The notes under the pieces were generated by a model that saw only the letters and a list, made by a program, of their open reading frames with translations, made no database searches and was not told where the DNA came from. The position numbers were made by a program, and so were the translations under genes. A DNA stretch of 38,565 bases from a virus. Shown here piece after piece: positions 17,455-25,443 of this stretch. Numbering within the stretch: the first letter of the stretch is position 1; every line of letters starts with the position of its first letter. Where the stretch lies: positions 1 to 38,565 of the IMG/VR virus record IMGVR_UViG_3300021963_000298; one strand, 5' to 3'.

Positions 17455-18384
17455 TCAGCGCATGGTGCGATCAAACTCATCCGCAGAGGCCATGAGACGT
17501 TTCCGTTGCTCTTCTTGTGAGAGCTTGTCAAACGCCTTCTCGCCCTGCGGCTGTTCCGTCGCAACACCGCCACCGATAGCCAGTTTTTTCTGGTATTTGC
17601 CTAGCTCCTCGCGGAGTTTGGCGTTTTCTGCTTGAGCCGTCTCGTAACCTCGGCCTTTTCTGCCAACAGACACAGCTTCGTAGGCGTAACTGAGACCATC
17701 CGGGTCTTTCGTCAAGAGAGGATACTTTTGAAGCAAGTTCATCACCTGCTTGTAGGTATCGCTGGCTTCGTTCTTCAAGTCCGGGTCTTTCTCGGCGAGC
17801 TTAGTGTAGTTGTTAAGCCATTTCTGGTTGAACTCCTGCGCTGCTCTCTCCTGCCTGCCTTGACTCTCTAAGGATTGTAGCTTTCCAGCCTTGTCCCGAG
17901 CCATCTTAGCAAGCTCATCGTCCCCGTCGTTGTCGAAACGCCTTGCTGCGTCCTCGTAATCCTTGACCGTGTGACCCTTTTCGTCTCGAAACTCGGAATT
18001 AGGCTGCGCTTTTGCCTTAGTGAACTCATCCCTCTCGCTTCGGAGTCGGGACTGCTCAGAGCTAAATGCTTCGCGCTCCTTTTTCAACGCCTCTTTATCA
18101 GCGTTGAGTTCGTTCCAAGTCTTTGACTTACGCTCTTCGTTCGCCGCCCATTTGCTTTTAGGCTTTGATTCCTTTGGCGACTCACCTTCTTTTACTTCAC
18201 TGACAGAAGAACTCTCAGTCTCCTTCTCAGGTTGAGCATCTGGCTTTGAAGGTTCGTCATCGGATGCCTCCGAGACTTTCTCTTCTGATTTAGATACCTT
18301 TTCGGCACTAAACTCACCAGTTGCGTCGTGCGCCTCGGCGTCAGCCAAGAGCGATTCCCGTGTCGGAGCTACTTGTTCTTCCAT
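17455..18384 (-). CDS. Capsid scaffolding protein (309 aa)
   Basis: The first 75 residues are disordered and rich in Glu, Ser, Lys and Pro. A long charged coiled coil follows (about 85-205), with the C-terminal segment EELGKYQKKLAIGGGVA and a final helix EEQRKRLMASADEFDRTMR. This composition and the position between portal and capsid genes match phage scaffolds, which template the procapsid and then leave. No protease domain is seen, so the scaffold is probably not self-cleaving. It has its own upstream structured intergenic region. Confidence 0.85.
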   Translation of the reverse strand: MEEQVAPTRESLLADAEAHDATGEFSAEKVSKSEEKVSEASDDEPSKPDAQPEKETESSSVSEVKEGESPKESKPKSKWAANEERKSKTWNELNADKEALKKEREAFSSEQSRLRSERDEFTKAKAQPNSEFRDEKGHTVKDYEDAARRFDNDGDDELAKMARDKAGKLQSLESQGRQERAAQEFNQKWLNNYTKLAEKDPDLKNEASDTYKQVMNLLQKYPLLTKDPDGLSYAYEAVSVGRKGRGYETAQAENAKLREELGKYQKKLAIGGGVATEQPQGEKAFDKLSQEEQRKRLMASADEFDRTMR

Positions 18385-18410
18385 TTTTACTATGTGCTAA
18401 TCTCGTCCGC

Positions 18411-18479
18411 AGGTCGCACACCCTGCGTCCGTCAACTTGGGACTCTTTACTCACTTGGCCGTCGAGTCCCGACCTCGAC
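18411..18479 (-). other. Structured intergenic region before the scaffold gene
   Basis: Nested inverted repeats fill the 104-bp gap: AGGTCG (18411-18416) with CGACCT (18470-18475), GGGACTC (18439-18445) with GAGTCCC (18464-18470), and GTCGAG (18461-18466) with CTCGAC (18474-18479). The last two are mutually exclusive, so alternative folds are possible. A terminator/antiterminator or an RNA processing site separating packaging from capsid genes is plausible. Confidence 0.45.
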
Positions 18480-18488
18480 CTAGTGAAA

Positions 18489-18773
18489 TTATTCGGCTTC
18501 GCTATCTGAAACCTCAGTTAGAGATTCGATAAACGATACGCAGCCTCGAAAACCATTAGCATAACCAACCTGTCTGTCAACGCTATTTTCACTTACGAGC
18601 GCAGAAGCTTGCTGGCGGATGACTCCGTTCAATAACGTCGCTTTCAATCGCGCACCCGCTCTGCTCTTGAGGAACAGCTTGAGAGCAATCGCATCCTCAT
18701 TATGCCATTCTGGGCAATCTATCCAGGCTTGATACTTGGAGTACTGCCACATTGCTTTTAGATGACGAATCAT
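18489..18773 (-). CDS. Small conserved protein between portal and scaffold (94 aa)
   Basis: A helical 94-aa protein: WHNEDAIALKLFLKSRAGARL, then QQASALVSENSVDRQVGYAN and GCVSFIESLTEVSD. This pattern ('w-eda-al--Fl-s--G-rL ... ie-L') recurs in podophages between portal and scaffold genes; the role is unknown, possibly portal-vertex assembly. It lies 5 bp after the portal stop. ATG 18773 has no strong ribosome site. Confidence 0.7.
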   Translation of the reverse strand: MIRHLKAMWQYSKYQAWIDCPEWHNEDAIALKLFLKSRAGARLKATLLNGVIRQQASALVSENSVDRQVGYANGFRGCVSFIESLTEVSDSEAE

Positions 18774-18778
18774 TTCAT

Positions 18779-20806
18779 TTAACCTTGTTGCTGCATGAAC
18801 TGTGCAATCTGCTCCTCAGAGATGCCAAGCTTGAGAGCCGCTTGAATCAGTTGTTCAACTGGAATCCCCGCCTTGATAGCTTCCTGAACAATCTGTTCAA
18901 GAGTCATCCCGCTTTCCATTGCGGCCTGAATCATCTCAGGAGTAATTTGAAGTTGTTTCTGTGGCGGTGCTTGCTGGGGTGGAGCCTGCTGCGCTTGAGC
19001 CTTCTGGCTTTCCTTAAAGAAGTTGCCAATCTCCTTACGCATCTTGCGAGCCGCATTCGCGTCAAGTTGCTCGAAGCCTTTAAGAAGACCGTCGATGCGT
19101 TCCATGATGCGTTGAGCACCTTCTTCTGGTAGCTGCTTGCCGGTGCTGGCAGCGTTCTGCACATACTGCATCAGCACCCCGAGACGTGTCTGGTAATCTT
19201 CGCCTTGCTTAACTCGGATAGGCGCACCAATCAACATCGCAGGTATCGAACGCATCTCGTCCTCGGACTGGTCTTGCATCTTCTCGTTCGGATCTTTAAA
19301 CACGCGCTTAATGAGCGAAGGGTCATCCAGTTCGAGGATGGACTTGTCGAGTTCCGCTTGGTCAATCCAAGGTGATTGAGCAAAGATTTGTTTCCGTTGC
19401 ACAGCTTTCTGCATCAGGAACTGTTTGCTCACCTGATCAATGCCGCCCTTAGGTTCAAGGAAGTATTCGTCGTGCAAAGCTTCTGGGTCAATCTCCATCG
19501 AGTCTTGCAGATAACGGAACTGCAAATCTTTCTTGTCGTACTGGAGATACAATCCCCAAGCCTGCTTGTAGAGTTCGCCTAACGCGATGCGGAACAGTCG
19601 CGCCCGAAGGTCGCCTGTCTGGGCAGTCTGAGCGTTGATGGCCTCGATTTCCGTGGCCGTACGGCGATTGGTTGTGTTGACTACCTGTCCCATACCGTAA
19701 TCGGGATTACCGATACGTTGCTCTGCCACTTGGCGAACGCTGGTCATCTCTTGGTCAAAAGAGATTGGAGGTTGCGGAGATTGGACTGGGGCAACACCGA
19801 AAGGGAGAATCTGTCCGGGCATCATCCGAATGTTTGTGCTGTTCGGAATGTCACGTTCAGCGCGGAACATCGGCTTGTTAAACAACGCCATTGCATCGTG
19901 CTTATGATTCCAAGTATTGCACAAGCTCATCTCGTAGGGGGCAAGAATCTCGCACACACCGCGAGGAGAATACCAACCCTTGTCCTTAACCTCGTAGCAA
20001 TAGTCAGCAAACGGAACCTTGCCGTGGTCGTACGGAAGCTCCATCGGATCGCGCAAGTCTGTGTCAGGATCGTTAGGGCTGTAGGTTGAAACAGTCCACT
20101 TCATCCCCTGTCGCTCGTACACTTCCCACACGATAATCTTTTCACCTTCAGTATCGTGAGTGATACCTTCGCGGGTCTGCTTGGTCTGACGCTGCTCGCT
20201 ATCTGTGCCACTCTCCGAATCGCCACTGCCCTTAATCTTCTTAATCAACTCCTTGTTGGTATCGTATCGGCCACTAGAAATGTATGCAGCCTCACTCATC
20301 GGCATCACATGAACAATGCGATCTGCGCTCTGCAAGTCTGTGGTGTAACTCGGAACAATGATGAACATCGGATTGATGGCATCGAATCGAACCTGTTTAC
20401 GTTCCACATCCCAGAAGCACTTCATCACTGCTCTGCCGGCAACCAAACCATTATCAATCCAAGACAACGCTTCTGTGGCGAGGTTGGTCTTTTCCTTAAT
20501 CTTAAAGTCGAACCATTGCTCCGCAGTAGTCGTGAATGACGCAAGCTGTTGCCGCATTGGAATGAAGGAACTCACCACATCCATGCCGACAATCTGCTGG
20601 AAAAGAATCGGCTTAAGCTTCTCGATATTTGTATCGATGAGAGGCCAGTGAAGGTCGGCGGCATTGGGCCATGGCTTATTCTTTCGGCGCAGACCGTTGT
20701 GCCGCATCTCGTACCACATCACCTGACGCTGCTCCCAAGCAGTGCGCTTGTTCAAATCCTCTAGGATTGCGCTATGCAGCTTGTTCCGTTTCTCGTTATC
20801 GGCCAT
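18779..20806 (-). CDS. Portal protein (675 aa)
   Basis: The portal forms the ring through which DNA enters and leaves and is the docking site for the terminase. The start has the typical features: an N-terminal helix, WEQRQVMWYEMRHNGLRRKN, then KPWPNAADLHWPLIDTNIEKL, and later NKPMFRAERDIPN and NTTNRRTATEIEAINAQT, the last being a recognisable portal wing/stem element. The length agrees with large podophage portals. The C-terminal 110 residues are Gln/Pro-rich and end in three related helices (LEQIVQEAIKAGIPVEQLIQ), which resemble a barrel extension. It follows TerL after a 143-bp gap in which I see only weak repeats. GGAG lies about 12 bases before the ATG. Confidence 0.9.
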   Translation of the reverse strand: MADNEKRNKLHSAILEDLNKRTAWEQRQVMWYEMRHNGLRRKNKPWPNAADLHWPLIDTNIEKLKPILFQQIVGMDVVSSFIPMRQQLASFTTTAEQWFDFKIKEKTNLATEALSWIDNGLVAGRAVMKCFWDVERKQVRFDAINPMFIIVPSYTTDLQSADRIVHVMPMSEAAYISSGRYDTNKELIKKIKGSGDSESGTDSEQRQTKQTREGITHDTEGEKIIVWEVYERQGMKWTVSTYSPNDPDTDLRDPMELPYDHGKVPFADYCYEVKDKGWYSPRGVCEILAPYEMSLCNTWNHKHDAMALFNKPMFRAERDIPNSTNIRMMPGQILPFGVAPVQSPQPPISFDQEMTSVRQVAEQRIGNPDYGMGQVVNTTNRRTATEIEAINAQTAQTGDLRARLFRIALGELYKQAWGLYLQYDKKDLQFRYLQDSMEIDPEALHDEYFLEPKGGIDQVSKQFLMQKAVQRKQIFAQSPWIDQAELDKSILELDDPSLIKRVFKDPNEKMQDQSEDEMRSIPAMLIGAPIRVKQGEDYQTRLGVLMQYVQNAASTGKQLPEEGAQRIMERIDGLLKGFEQLDANAARKMRKEIGNFFKESQKAQAQQAPPQQAPPQKQLQITPEMIQAAMESGMTLEQIVQEAIKAGIPVEQLIQAALKLGISEEQIAQFMQQQG

Positions 20807-20949
20807 AAATTTAAAAGGCTCCCTGCGTGTTCAAATGAGGCCAAAACGCTTCTCAACGCAAAAGCCTGTCAGTGGACATCCCACCGCTCTATGCCGTCAG
20901 GGAACAAATCCTTTGAACTTGTAACTCTCAAATCTTAGATTGACAAGAA

Positions 20950-22605
20950 CTATCCGCACCAAGCTCCCGCAAGTTCTGCTGTCTCTCCCTGCATATCCAT
21001 ATCTGTCTGTTCCTTAATCAATGAGAAAAGTGAACGACCACCTGACCCTCGCTTCATTGCGCCTGTCCCGCATGAGATAGCTCCGACAACTGCATCTGCT
21101 CTATCCGGTGAACCTAACCCTCTCTGACGCATCTCATCCTTCGGTTCTGCCATGAGTTTGCCTCGGATATTTGTCTTAGCTCTGCGTGTGGTAAGTTGTG
21201 TGAACAGAAGCTCGTCTTGCGGCAGGCGTATGTCATTCTTCTCAATCTGTCTTGCTGCATTGAACCAAAGCTCTGAGCCTCTATTAGCGAACTGATCGTC
21301 GTTGTAGGCTCTGTCTCCGTTGTTCACCCTATGAACATCGTACCCTGCTTCCCTAAGCATATCGCACATAGGAATGCCCATGCCACCGGCATCCGCGTAT
21401 ATCTCATCTGCTTTTAGGTTTTCTTTCTTGAACTCAACAATGAAGCGTCCGATGGCCGAGACTGTATCTCTGTCACGCCATGATGTAAGAACTTTAATGT
21501 CGTTACCCACCCGCAACGCGAACACGTTCTCGTCACCGCCTGCTGCAAAATCACAGAAAGCAGCGCGTCCGCCGGGTTCAATGTCCGGCAACTTTGACAA
21601 CGCCTTTTGTAACGTCTGCGGTTGGATGATGAGGGCTTCGTTGCTGCCGTCCATGAACTCGCCATAAATCATGCTCCTAATCAGTGGATGACCTGACCCC
21701 CATTTCTCAATCTGTTGATCAATCCATTCCTTACTCAGATGCGGACAATCAAATGCTGTGACTGTGAATGTCTGCCATAACGCAGCCTCTTTCGTGAACG
21801 CCTTGTAGAACGCTCCAGAGGTTGAGCCGGGGCTGCTCATCATCAGCAACCTACTTGGCTGACACCTCTCTATAGCTTCAAAGATTGCATCTGGAACTGT
21901 CTTAGCTTCATCAACAATCATCAGCAAGTTCTCGCTCGGCCCTTGCTTGTGCCAGCCCTCAAACTTCCCTGCGTCATTCGTCGAGAACCCAATCGCTCTA
22001 GCTCCATTAGTGTATCGCAGTTCACTTGAGAACACTTCCCATCCTGCCTCTGCTCCGCCTAGTCCTGTCACATACTTCCTAATCCTCGGCCAAAGCTGGT
22101 CTTCCACTTGCCGATACACTCCCGCCGTAGATACCACTAGGGATTCTGGAAAGCGTAGGAGATGCCAAACCACAGCAGCAGCAGCAACGATACTTGTTTT
22201 ACCTGACCCATTCGCTGCCTTGAGAGCAACCCTAGACCCTTTCTTGTTCAATGCTCCCAACACATCTTTCTGCCATTTGTACGGGACAAAGCCTAGGAAT
22301 AGTTCTGGGAAGTTTTCTAACTGAAACTTACCGTCTCCAACCCCTAACTGTTGCGTCAGTTCTTCCCCTGCTTTCTTCTCCTCTTTCTTTGCTCTCTTCG
22401 CTTCATCTGCCGCAATCTTCTTCGCCTTCTCTTTCTCGTCCATCTCAACCTTGAGGTTCGCATTCCGCACTGCCCTAGCTCTCCCCATCTGCGCCACACG
22501 TCTAGCCCTCAAATCTAATCTCAACCGTTCACGCTCCGCTATCTTCTCTTTCCCCGTCATGTCATCCCATTGCTTCGGGACTCCAACTGGAATCTTCTCT
22601 TCCAC
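20950..22605 (-). CDS. terL: Terminase large subunit (551 aa)
   Basis: This ATPase-nuclease pumps and cuts the DNA during packaging. Visible parts: Walker A ANGSGKTS at about residues 131-138, Walker B LLMIVDEA at 227-234, a coupling-motif-like MMSSPGSTSG at 255-264, and an RNase H-like nuclease with CDFAAGGDEN (351-360), IYADAGGMG (402-410) and SPDRADAVVGA near 510. An unusual N-terminal extension of about 85 residues is Lys/Arg/Glu-rich and predicted coiled coil, perhaps for contact with TerS or portal. The start is GTG, directly after the TAG of the small subunit gene. Confidence 0.92.
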   Translation of the reverse strand: MEEKIPVGVPKQWDDMTGKEKIAERERLRLDLRARRVAQMGRARAVRNANLKVEMDEKEKAKKIAADEAKRAKKEEKKAGEELTQQLGVGDGKFQLENFPELFLGFVPYKWQKDVLGALNKKGSRVALKAANGSGKTSIVAAAAVVWHLLRFPESLVVSTAGVYRQVEDQLWPRIRKYVTGLGGAEAGWEVFSSELRYTNGARAIGFSTNDAGKFEGWHKQGPSENLLMIVDEAKTVPDAIFEAIERCQPSRLLMMSSPGSTSGAFYKAFTKEAALWQTFTVTAFDCPHLSKEWIDQQIEKWGSGHPLIRSMIYGEFMDGSNEALIIQPQTLQKALSKLPDIEPGGRAAFCDFAAGGDENVFALRVGNDIKVLTSWRDRDTVSAIGRFIVEFKKENLKADEIYADAGGMGIPMCDMLREAGYDVHRVNNGDRAYNDDQFANRGSELWFNAARQIEKNDIRLPQDELLFTQLTTRRAKTNIRGKLMAEPKDEMRQRGLGSPDRADAVVGAISCGTGAMKRGSGGRSLFSLIKEQTDMDMQGETAELAGAWCG

Positions 22606-22998
22606 CTAGTTCCTCTTGATAATTGCCAGCTTCTCCGCTCCCATACTCAATGCCTTCAACACAGCCGGTGTCACAGTCAATGTCTGGTTCCCACCTACCT
22701 TAGACGCTTTAACCTCCTTCGCCTCTACCGCACTCAACCCATACACTCTCTCCAACAAGAACGCTAAAGCCTTCACATCCCCACTCTTCATCTTCATCAA
22801 CTCCAATACCCTAGCCTGTTCCCTTGCCTGTGCCTGATTCAACTTCATCGACAACCCTTCATCCCCCCTCATCAATGCCTCTAACCTTACCCATTCCACC
22901 CCCGCATAGTCAGCCGCTTGCTTGATAGGAAGTGACTTGCTGATCCCCATCAACACTTCCCTCTCCTCTACCTCACTCAATCCTTTGTGCTTTGCCAT
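22606..22998 (-). CDS. terS: Terminase small subunit (130 aa)
   Basis: The small subunit recognises the packaging site. The protein has an N-terminal helix-turn-helix-like region (ISKSLPIKQAADYAGVEWVR), a charged linker and a C-terminal oligomerising segment (VTPAVLKALSMGAEKLAIIK), a layout common in phage small terminases. It abuts the large subunit. I use ATG 22998 because AAGG precedes it; a TTG at 23034 would add 12 residues without a ribosome site. It is the first gene of the leftward operon. Confidence 0.7.
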   Translation of the reverse strand: MAKHKGLSEVEEREVLMGISKSLPIKQAADYAGVEWVRLEALMRGDEGLSMKLNQAQAREQARVLELMKMKSGDVKALAFLLERVYGLSAVEAKEVKASKVGGNQTLTVTPAVLKALSMGAEKLAIIKRN

Positions 22999-23160
22999 AT
23001 CCTTACTTGTGCCTTGGGTACGTGACTTAGGCAAGAGTTTAAATGTGTGTGTGCGATTTGGGAGGGGTATATATTAAACCCACCCGCCCGTGGGTGGTCG
23101 TCCACCCCCCGTCGCCCCTTGCCAATGTCCATTCGTCGTCGTCGTCGTCCCGTCCACTCA

Positions 23161-23242
23161 CCTGGTCACCTGGTCATCTGTTCGTCTGGTCACCTTGTGC
23201 GGTCACCTTGTTGCCTTGTTGCATGGTTGCATGGTTGCATGG
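23161..23242. repeat. Cluster of short direct repeats (possible iterons)
   Basis: CTGGTCA occurs at 23162, 23170 and 23186, GGTCACC again at 23201, and the perfect tandem repeat TTGCATGG three times at 23219-23242. Such short repeats in the main noncoding region suggest binding sites for an initiator or repressor. A phage-encoded DnaA domain-IV-like protein (31946-32320) is a candidate partner. These are not DnaA boxes of the TTATCCACA type. Confidence 0.5.
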
Positions 23243-23339
23243 TCATCGTCTGTTCGCCCGGTTCATCGTCTTGCAGCTGCTTCGCTTCACCCCTCGTTTT
23301 GCGCCATTCCCTTTCCCGCTATTCACCCTTCCAAAATTC

Positions 23340-23355
23340 ATTCACTGCGGTGAAT
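23340..23355. promoter_or_regulatory. Inverted repeat, possible operator
   Basis: ATTCAC-TGCG-GTGAAT is a 6+4+6 inverted repeat about 245 bp upstream of the first early gene. Size and location would suit a dimeric repressor or activator. No partner is assigned. Confidence 0.35.
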
Positions 23356-23598
23356 CTCTGCCTGTTTTGCGGGATCGTTTCAATCATTACTTTTGGTTTG
23401 GAAAGTTTAGCAAGATGGTCAAAACGTGTCGAGACAAAGCTTTTTCTTTTTATTCACAACAGGCAAGCGGGCATTGATGAAAACGCATTCTTGAGAACCC
23501 TTGCGAAAATAAATGAAGAAAAGATGTTGCAACCTTTTTCAGACGTGGTATCGTCTTTGCAATCGGTGACACTACGTCGCCGCAATGGAACCAAAACT

Positions 23599-24207
23599 AT
23601 GACCGCTAAAATCAAATCCCAAAACCGCATCCCTGCAACTCCTGCTCCTGCTCCTGCTCCTGCTGCTCCTGCTCCTGCTGCTGCTCCTGCCGATACCGTC
23701 CCCGATACCGCTCCTTCGGCGCAATCCGTGTCAGATGCACGAGCCATCCTGCAACTCGTCGCCGCCGCCGATACCGCCGCCGCCGCCGTGCGCCTCGCCG
23801 AACGTGCTGAATTAGTCGTTCGCGCGGCAATGGATGGCGAAACACGGTTAGACTTCAAATCGGCATGCTCGTCTCTCGCCGCCTCACTTGGCCGTGAAAC
23901 ACTCACGTCCGCTCACGTCGCCGCCGTTCGACTCGCCGAGCAGACCGTTTTGCGCGAACGTACCGCAACATTCTCGACACAACGCATTGTCAGAATCACG
24001 GCGGGGCGAGTGAACGTCGCCGCTGGCGAGTTGCGCACTGGCGTCATCTACGCTCGCGTCGCCACGTCGCCAGAGCTAATCGCCCGTATCGGCGAAGAGA
24101 TTGCCGCCCTCGAATCACGCGCAAAGCTCGCGACGGGCGAAGTGTATTACCGCATCCTCGGGCGAATCGCCGCCCACCGCGCCCGGCTCGCCGATATCTC
24201 CGCCTAA
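23599..24207 (+). CDS. First early-operon protein: Pro/Ala-rich N-terminus, Ala-rich helical body (202 aa)
   Basis: I place the start at ATG 23599, behind a GGAACCAAAACT leader that resembles the later gene leaders. The N-terminal 45 residues are a Pro/Ala tail (PAPAPAPAAPAPAAAPAD) made by CTCCTG-like DNA repeats. The rest is helical and rich in Ala, Arg, Leu and Glu, with a strand-rich centre (RIVRITAGRVNVAAGELRTG). Nothing matches a known family. By position it is the first gene after the divergent region, a place where phages often put host-takeover or DNA-binding proteins; this is only a guess. Confidence 0.7.
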   Translation: MTAKIKSQNRIPATPAPAPAPAAPAPAAAPADTVPDTAPSAQSVSDARAILQLVAAADTAAAAVRLAERAELVVRAAMDGETRLDFKSACSSLAASLGRETLTSAHVAAVRLAEQTVLRERTATFSTQRIVRITAGRVNVAAGELRTGVIYARVATSPELIARIGEEIAALESRAKLATGEVYYRILGRIAAHRARLADISA

Positions 24208-24211
24208 TGGC

Positions 24212-24253
24212 GTCAACCTGCCATCAGCAGCGATTGCTGATGGCAGACTTGAC
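24212..24253 (+). terminator. Strong hairpin after the first early gene
   Basis: CTGCCATCAGCA (24218-24229) and TGCTGATGGCAG (24235-24246) make a perfect 12-bp stem with a 5-base loop. An outer GTCAA / TTGAC pair (24212-24216, 24249-24253) extends it. No T-run follows. It begins 5 bases after the stop codon, so it may end transcription, protect the mRNA end, or mark the border of the noncoding tract to its right. Confidence 0.6.
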
Positions 24254-24273
24254 GGCATTTGGCCGCCTGTAGT

Positions 24274-24301
24274 TTGACATAGTCTAACCTCTCATTAGAG
24301 T
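24274..24301 (+). promoter_or_regulatory. Candidate sigma70-type promoter
   Basis: TTGACA at 24274-24279 is a perfect -35 match. Sixteen bases later TAGAGT (24296-24301) matches four of six -10 positions. It lies between the hairpin at 24212-24253 and the noncoding tract, where a promoter would be useful. The weak -10 keeps confidence low. Confidence 0.35.
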
Positions 24302-24753
24302 GCGCACCACGCGCTGGATTGATTCCAGAGCGGCGAGGCTAGCGCGAAGGTTGACGTTCGCAGAAGTAGCGGGAAAAGCCTACGCAAGAACCTTGCCCAA
24401 AAGCAAAGACGATGCGCGGGAAGAAGCCGACGGCATAGCAAATGGCTAGCCTTCAAATGCGAGGCGAAGGAAAGGCGACACAAGCAAACAATCCATACCA
24501 CGCACTTACCATATCCACGACTAAACGGCGTTTGAAAGAACCGGGTGAATGGCACAGACGCGGGAACGGATGACAGCAGCATGGCAAAGCTGCAGACGCA
24601 TAGCAGTCCAGTAATGGATAACGCTAAGGCTCCAACGGGGAATACGGCAACCGACAATCCTTCAGGAAAGTGTCCCTTTCCTTCACGAAATAGATCGCAA
24701 ACCTATTGCGTGAACGAAGGGAACAGTCACCTTCAAAACAAACCACGGTAAAC
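24302..24753 (+). ncRNA. Noncoding, hairpin-rich tract; candidate structured RNA or long leader
   Basis: About 450 bp have no convincing gene on either strand. A 120-codon minus-strand frame here has a hydrophobic, Leu/Ser/Cys/Phe-rich translation without a plausible start context. Several hairpins can be drawn: CTGGA-N5-TCCAG (24314-24328), GCAGC-N8-GCTGC (24576-24593), TCCA-GTAA-TGGA (near 24607-24618), GGAAAG-N5-CTTTCC (24665-24681) and a larger one at 24682-24714. A possible promoter precedes it and a standard leader follows it. The class of RNA, if any, is not recognised. Confidence 0.4.
24682..24714 (+). other. Hairpin upstream of the LNLTPHAV gene
   Basis: TTCACG, one A/G mismatch, then AATAG pair with CTATT and CGTGAA around a 9-base loop: an 11-pair stem with one mismatch. 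It ends 53 bases before ATG 24768 and could belong to the structured tract or to the leader of that gene. Confidence 0.45.
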
Positions 24754-24773
24754 AAGGAAACAAAACTATGAAC
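24754..24773 (+). promoter_or_regulatory. Repeated translation-start leader, copy 1
   Basis: AAGGAAACAAAACTATGAAC is identical over 20 bases to the leader at 25752-25771. The start codon ATG is at 24768. AAGGA lies 9 bases upstream. Close variants precede genes at 23599, 26111 and 31562, so this looks like a copied, standard initiation element. Confidence 0.6.
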
Positions 24774-25094
24774 ATCCTCAACCTCACACCCCACGCCGTC
24801 CGCATACTCAGTCCGGACGGAACGGAAATCACCACCCTCCCCCCGAGTGGGGAGATTGCCCGCGTCTCGGTGACGCGGGTTTCCGGCAGCCCCATTGCGG
24901 GGTTGCCGGTGTTCCATAGCTCCTTCGGGGCTGTGGTCGGCCTCCCCCCGGCAGTCGAGGGAACGGCCCTCGTCGTCTCCGCGATGGTGCGGAGCGCGTG
25001 CCCCGCCCGGCGGGACGTTTTCAGCCCCGGCGAACTCCGTCGGGATGCAGCCGGACAGCCCACGGGCTGCGTCGGCCTGGAGGGGAATTTGTGA
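24768..25094 (+). CDS. LNLTPHAV-type small protein (108 aa)
   Basis: The N-terminus NILNLTPHAVRILSPDG belongs to a small protein type found in phages and in many bacteria, named here after its LNLTPHAV motif. Further typical parts are LPPSGEIARV, GLPVFHSSFGAVVGLP, ALVVSAMVRSACP and SPGELRRDAAGQPTGCVGL. The usual length is about 100 residues, as here. The biochemical role of the family is unknown to me. The stop overlaps a possible GTG start of the next gene. Codon use is more GC-rich than in neighbouring genes, which may point to recent transfer. Confidence 0.8.
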   Translation: MNILNLTPHAVRILSPDGTEITTLPPSGEIARVSVTRVSGSPIAGLPVFHSSFGAVVGLPPAVEGTALVVSAMVRSACPARRDVFSPGELRRDAAGQPTGCVGLEGNL

Positions 25095-25102
25095 GGAGAT
25101 TG

Positions 25103-25438
25103 ATGGAAGTGTGCTTCCAAACACGGGAGGCCCTGCTTAGGGCTTCACCCGCAATCATCGCCGCAGCCGACGAGGCTGCGACACTCTGGCTAGATGCCAG
25201 AGACGGGGCATGCGCCCCGTTCGCCTCTTACGAGGCATGCCGCGCACTATGGGCTGACGACAATCAGCCGATGCAAAAGCGGGTCGCGGCGGAGGCCATC
25301 ATGGAGGCGGCGCGGATGCTGCCGCTGGAAAAAGCCAAGACTGCGGCGTTGTTCGCACTCAGCAAAGCGTGTGCTTTGCCGGAAGACGGCGACGGTTATG
25401 ACCGAGGGTCGGGGTTCGGAATGAACTCCGAGGACTAA
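25103..25438 (+). CDS. Helical protein of unknown function (111 aa)
   Basis: Start ATG 25103 follows AGGAG with a 4-base spacer. GTG 25091, overlapping the preceding stop and preceded by GGAGGGG, would add four residues. The protein is Ala-rich and helical (SPAIIAAADEAATLWLDARD, then VAAEAIMEAARMLPLEKAKT), with an acidic end. I see no known domain. Confidence 0.7.
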   Translation: MEVCFQTREALLRASPAIIAAADEAATLWLDARDGACAPFASYEACRALWADDNQPMQKRVAAEAIMEAARMLPLEKAKTAALFALSKACALPEDGDGYDRGSGFGMNSED

Positions 25439-25443
25439 CCAAC

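Larger units (their letters stand above)
22999..23598. promoter_or_regulatory. Divergent intergenic region between late and early operons
   Basis: About 600 bp separate the two oppositely oriented transcription units. The region holds an AT spot (TATATATTAAA near 23069-23078), a hairpin ACCCAC-N6-GTGGGT (23078-23095), a (GTC)5 run near 23135, clustered GGTCA-type and TTGCATGG repeats (23161-23242) and a 16-base inverted repeat (23340-23355). No matching -35/-10 pair is strong enough to name. A long plus-strand frame runs through it (from 23047), but its translation is Pro/Ser/Arg-rich and not protein-like. Promoters for both operons, and possibly the origin, are expected here. Confidence 0.6.

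Noticed and set aside
23035-23160. Rho-independent terminator for the minus strand at 23078-23095
   Set aside because: The GTGGGT hairpin followed by TTTAATAT is suggestive, but it would lie upstream of the first packaging gene and end no known transcript, so only the hairpin is noted.
23047-24207. A 386-codon plus-strand frame beginning at 23047
   Set aside because: The first 184 codons pass through the repeat-rich divergent region and give a Pro/Ser/Arg/Cys-rich translation with no protein-like character. The start at 23599 has the operon's standard leader.
24230-24246. CTGATGG in the hairpin after the first early gene as a ribozyme core
   Set aside because: It is part of a perfect stem (CTGCCATCAGCA / TGCTGATGGCAG), the core base A9 is replaced by G, and no GAA partner is present.
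24295-24657. A 120-codon minus-strand frame in the noncoding tract
   Set aside because: The translation is hydrophobic, rich in Leu, Ser and Cys, with no plausible start context or neighbour on that strand.
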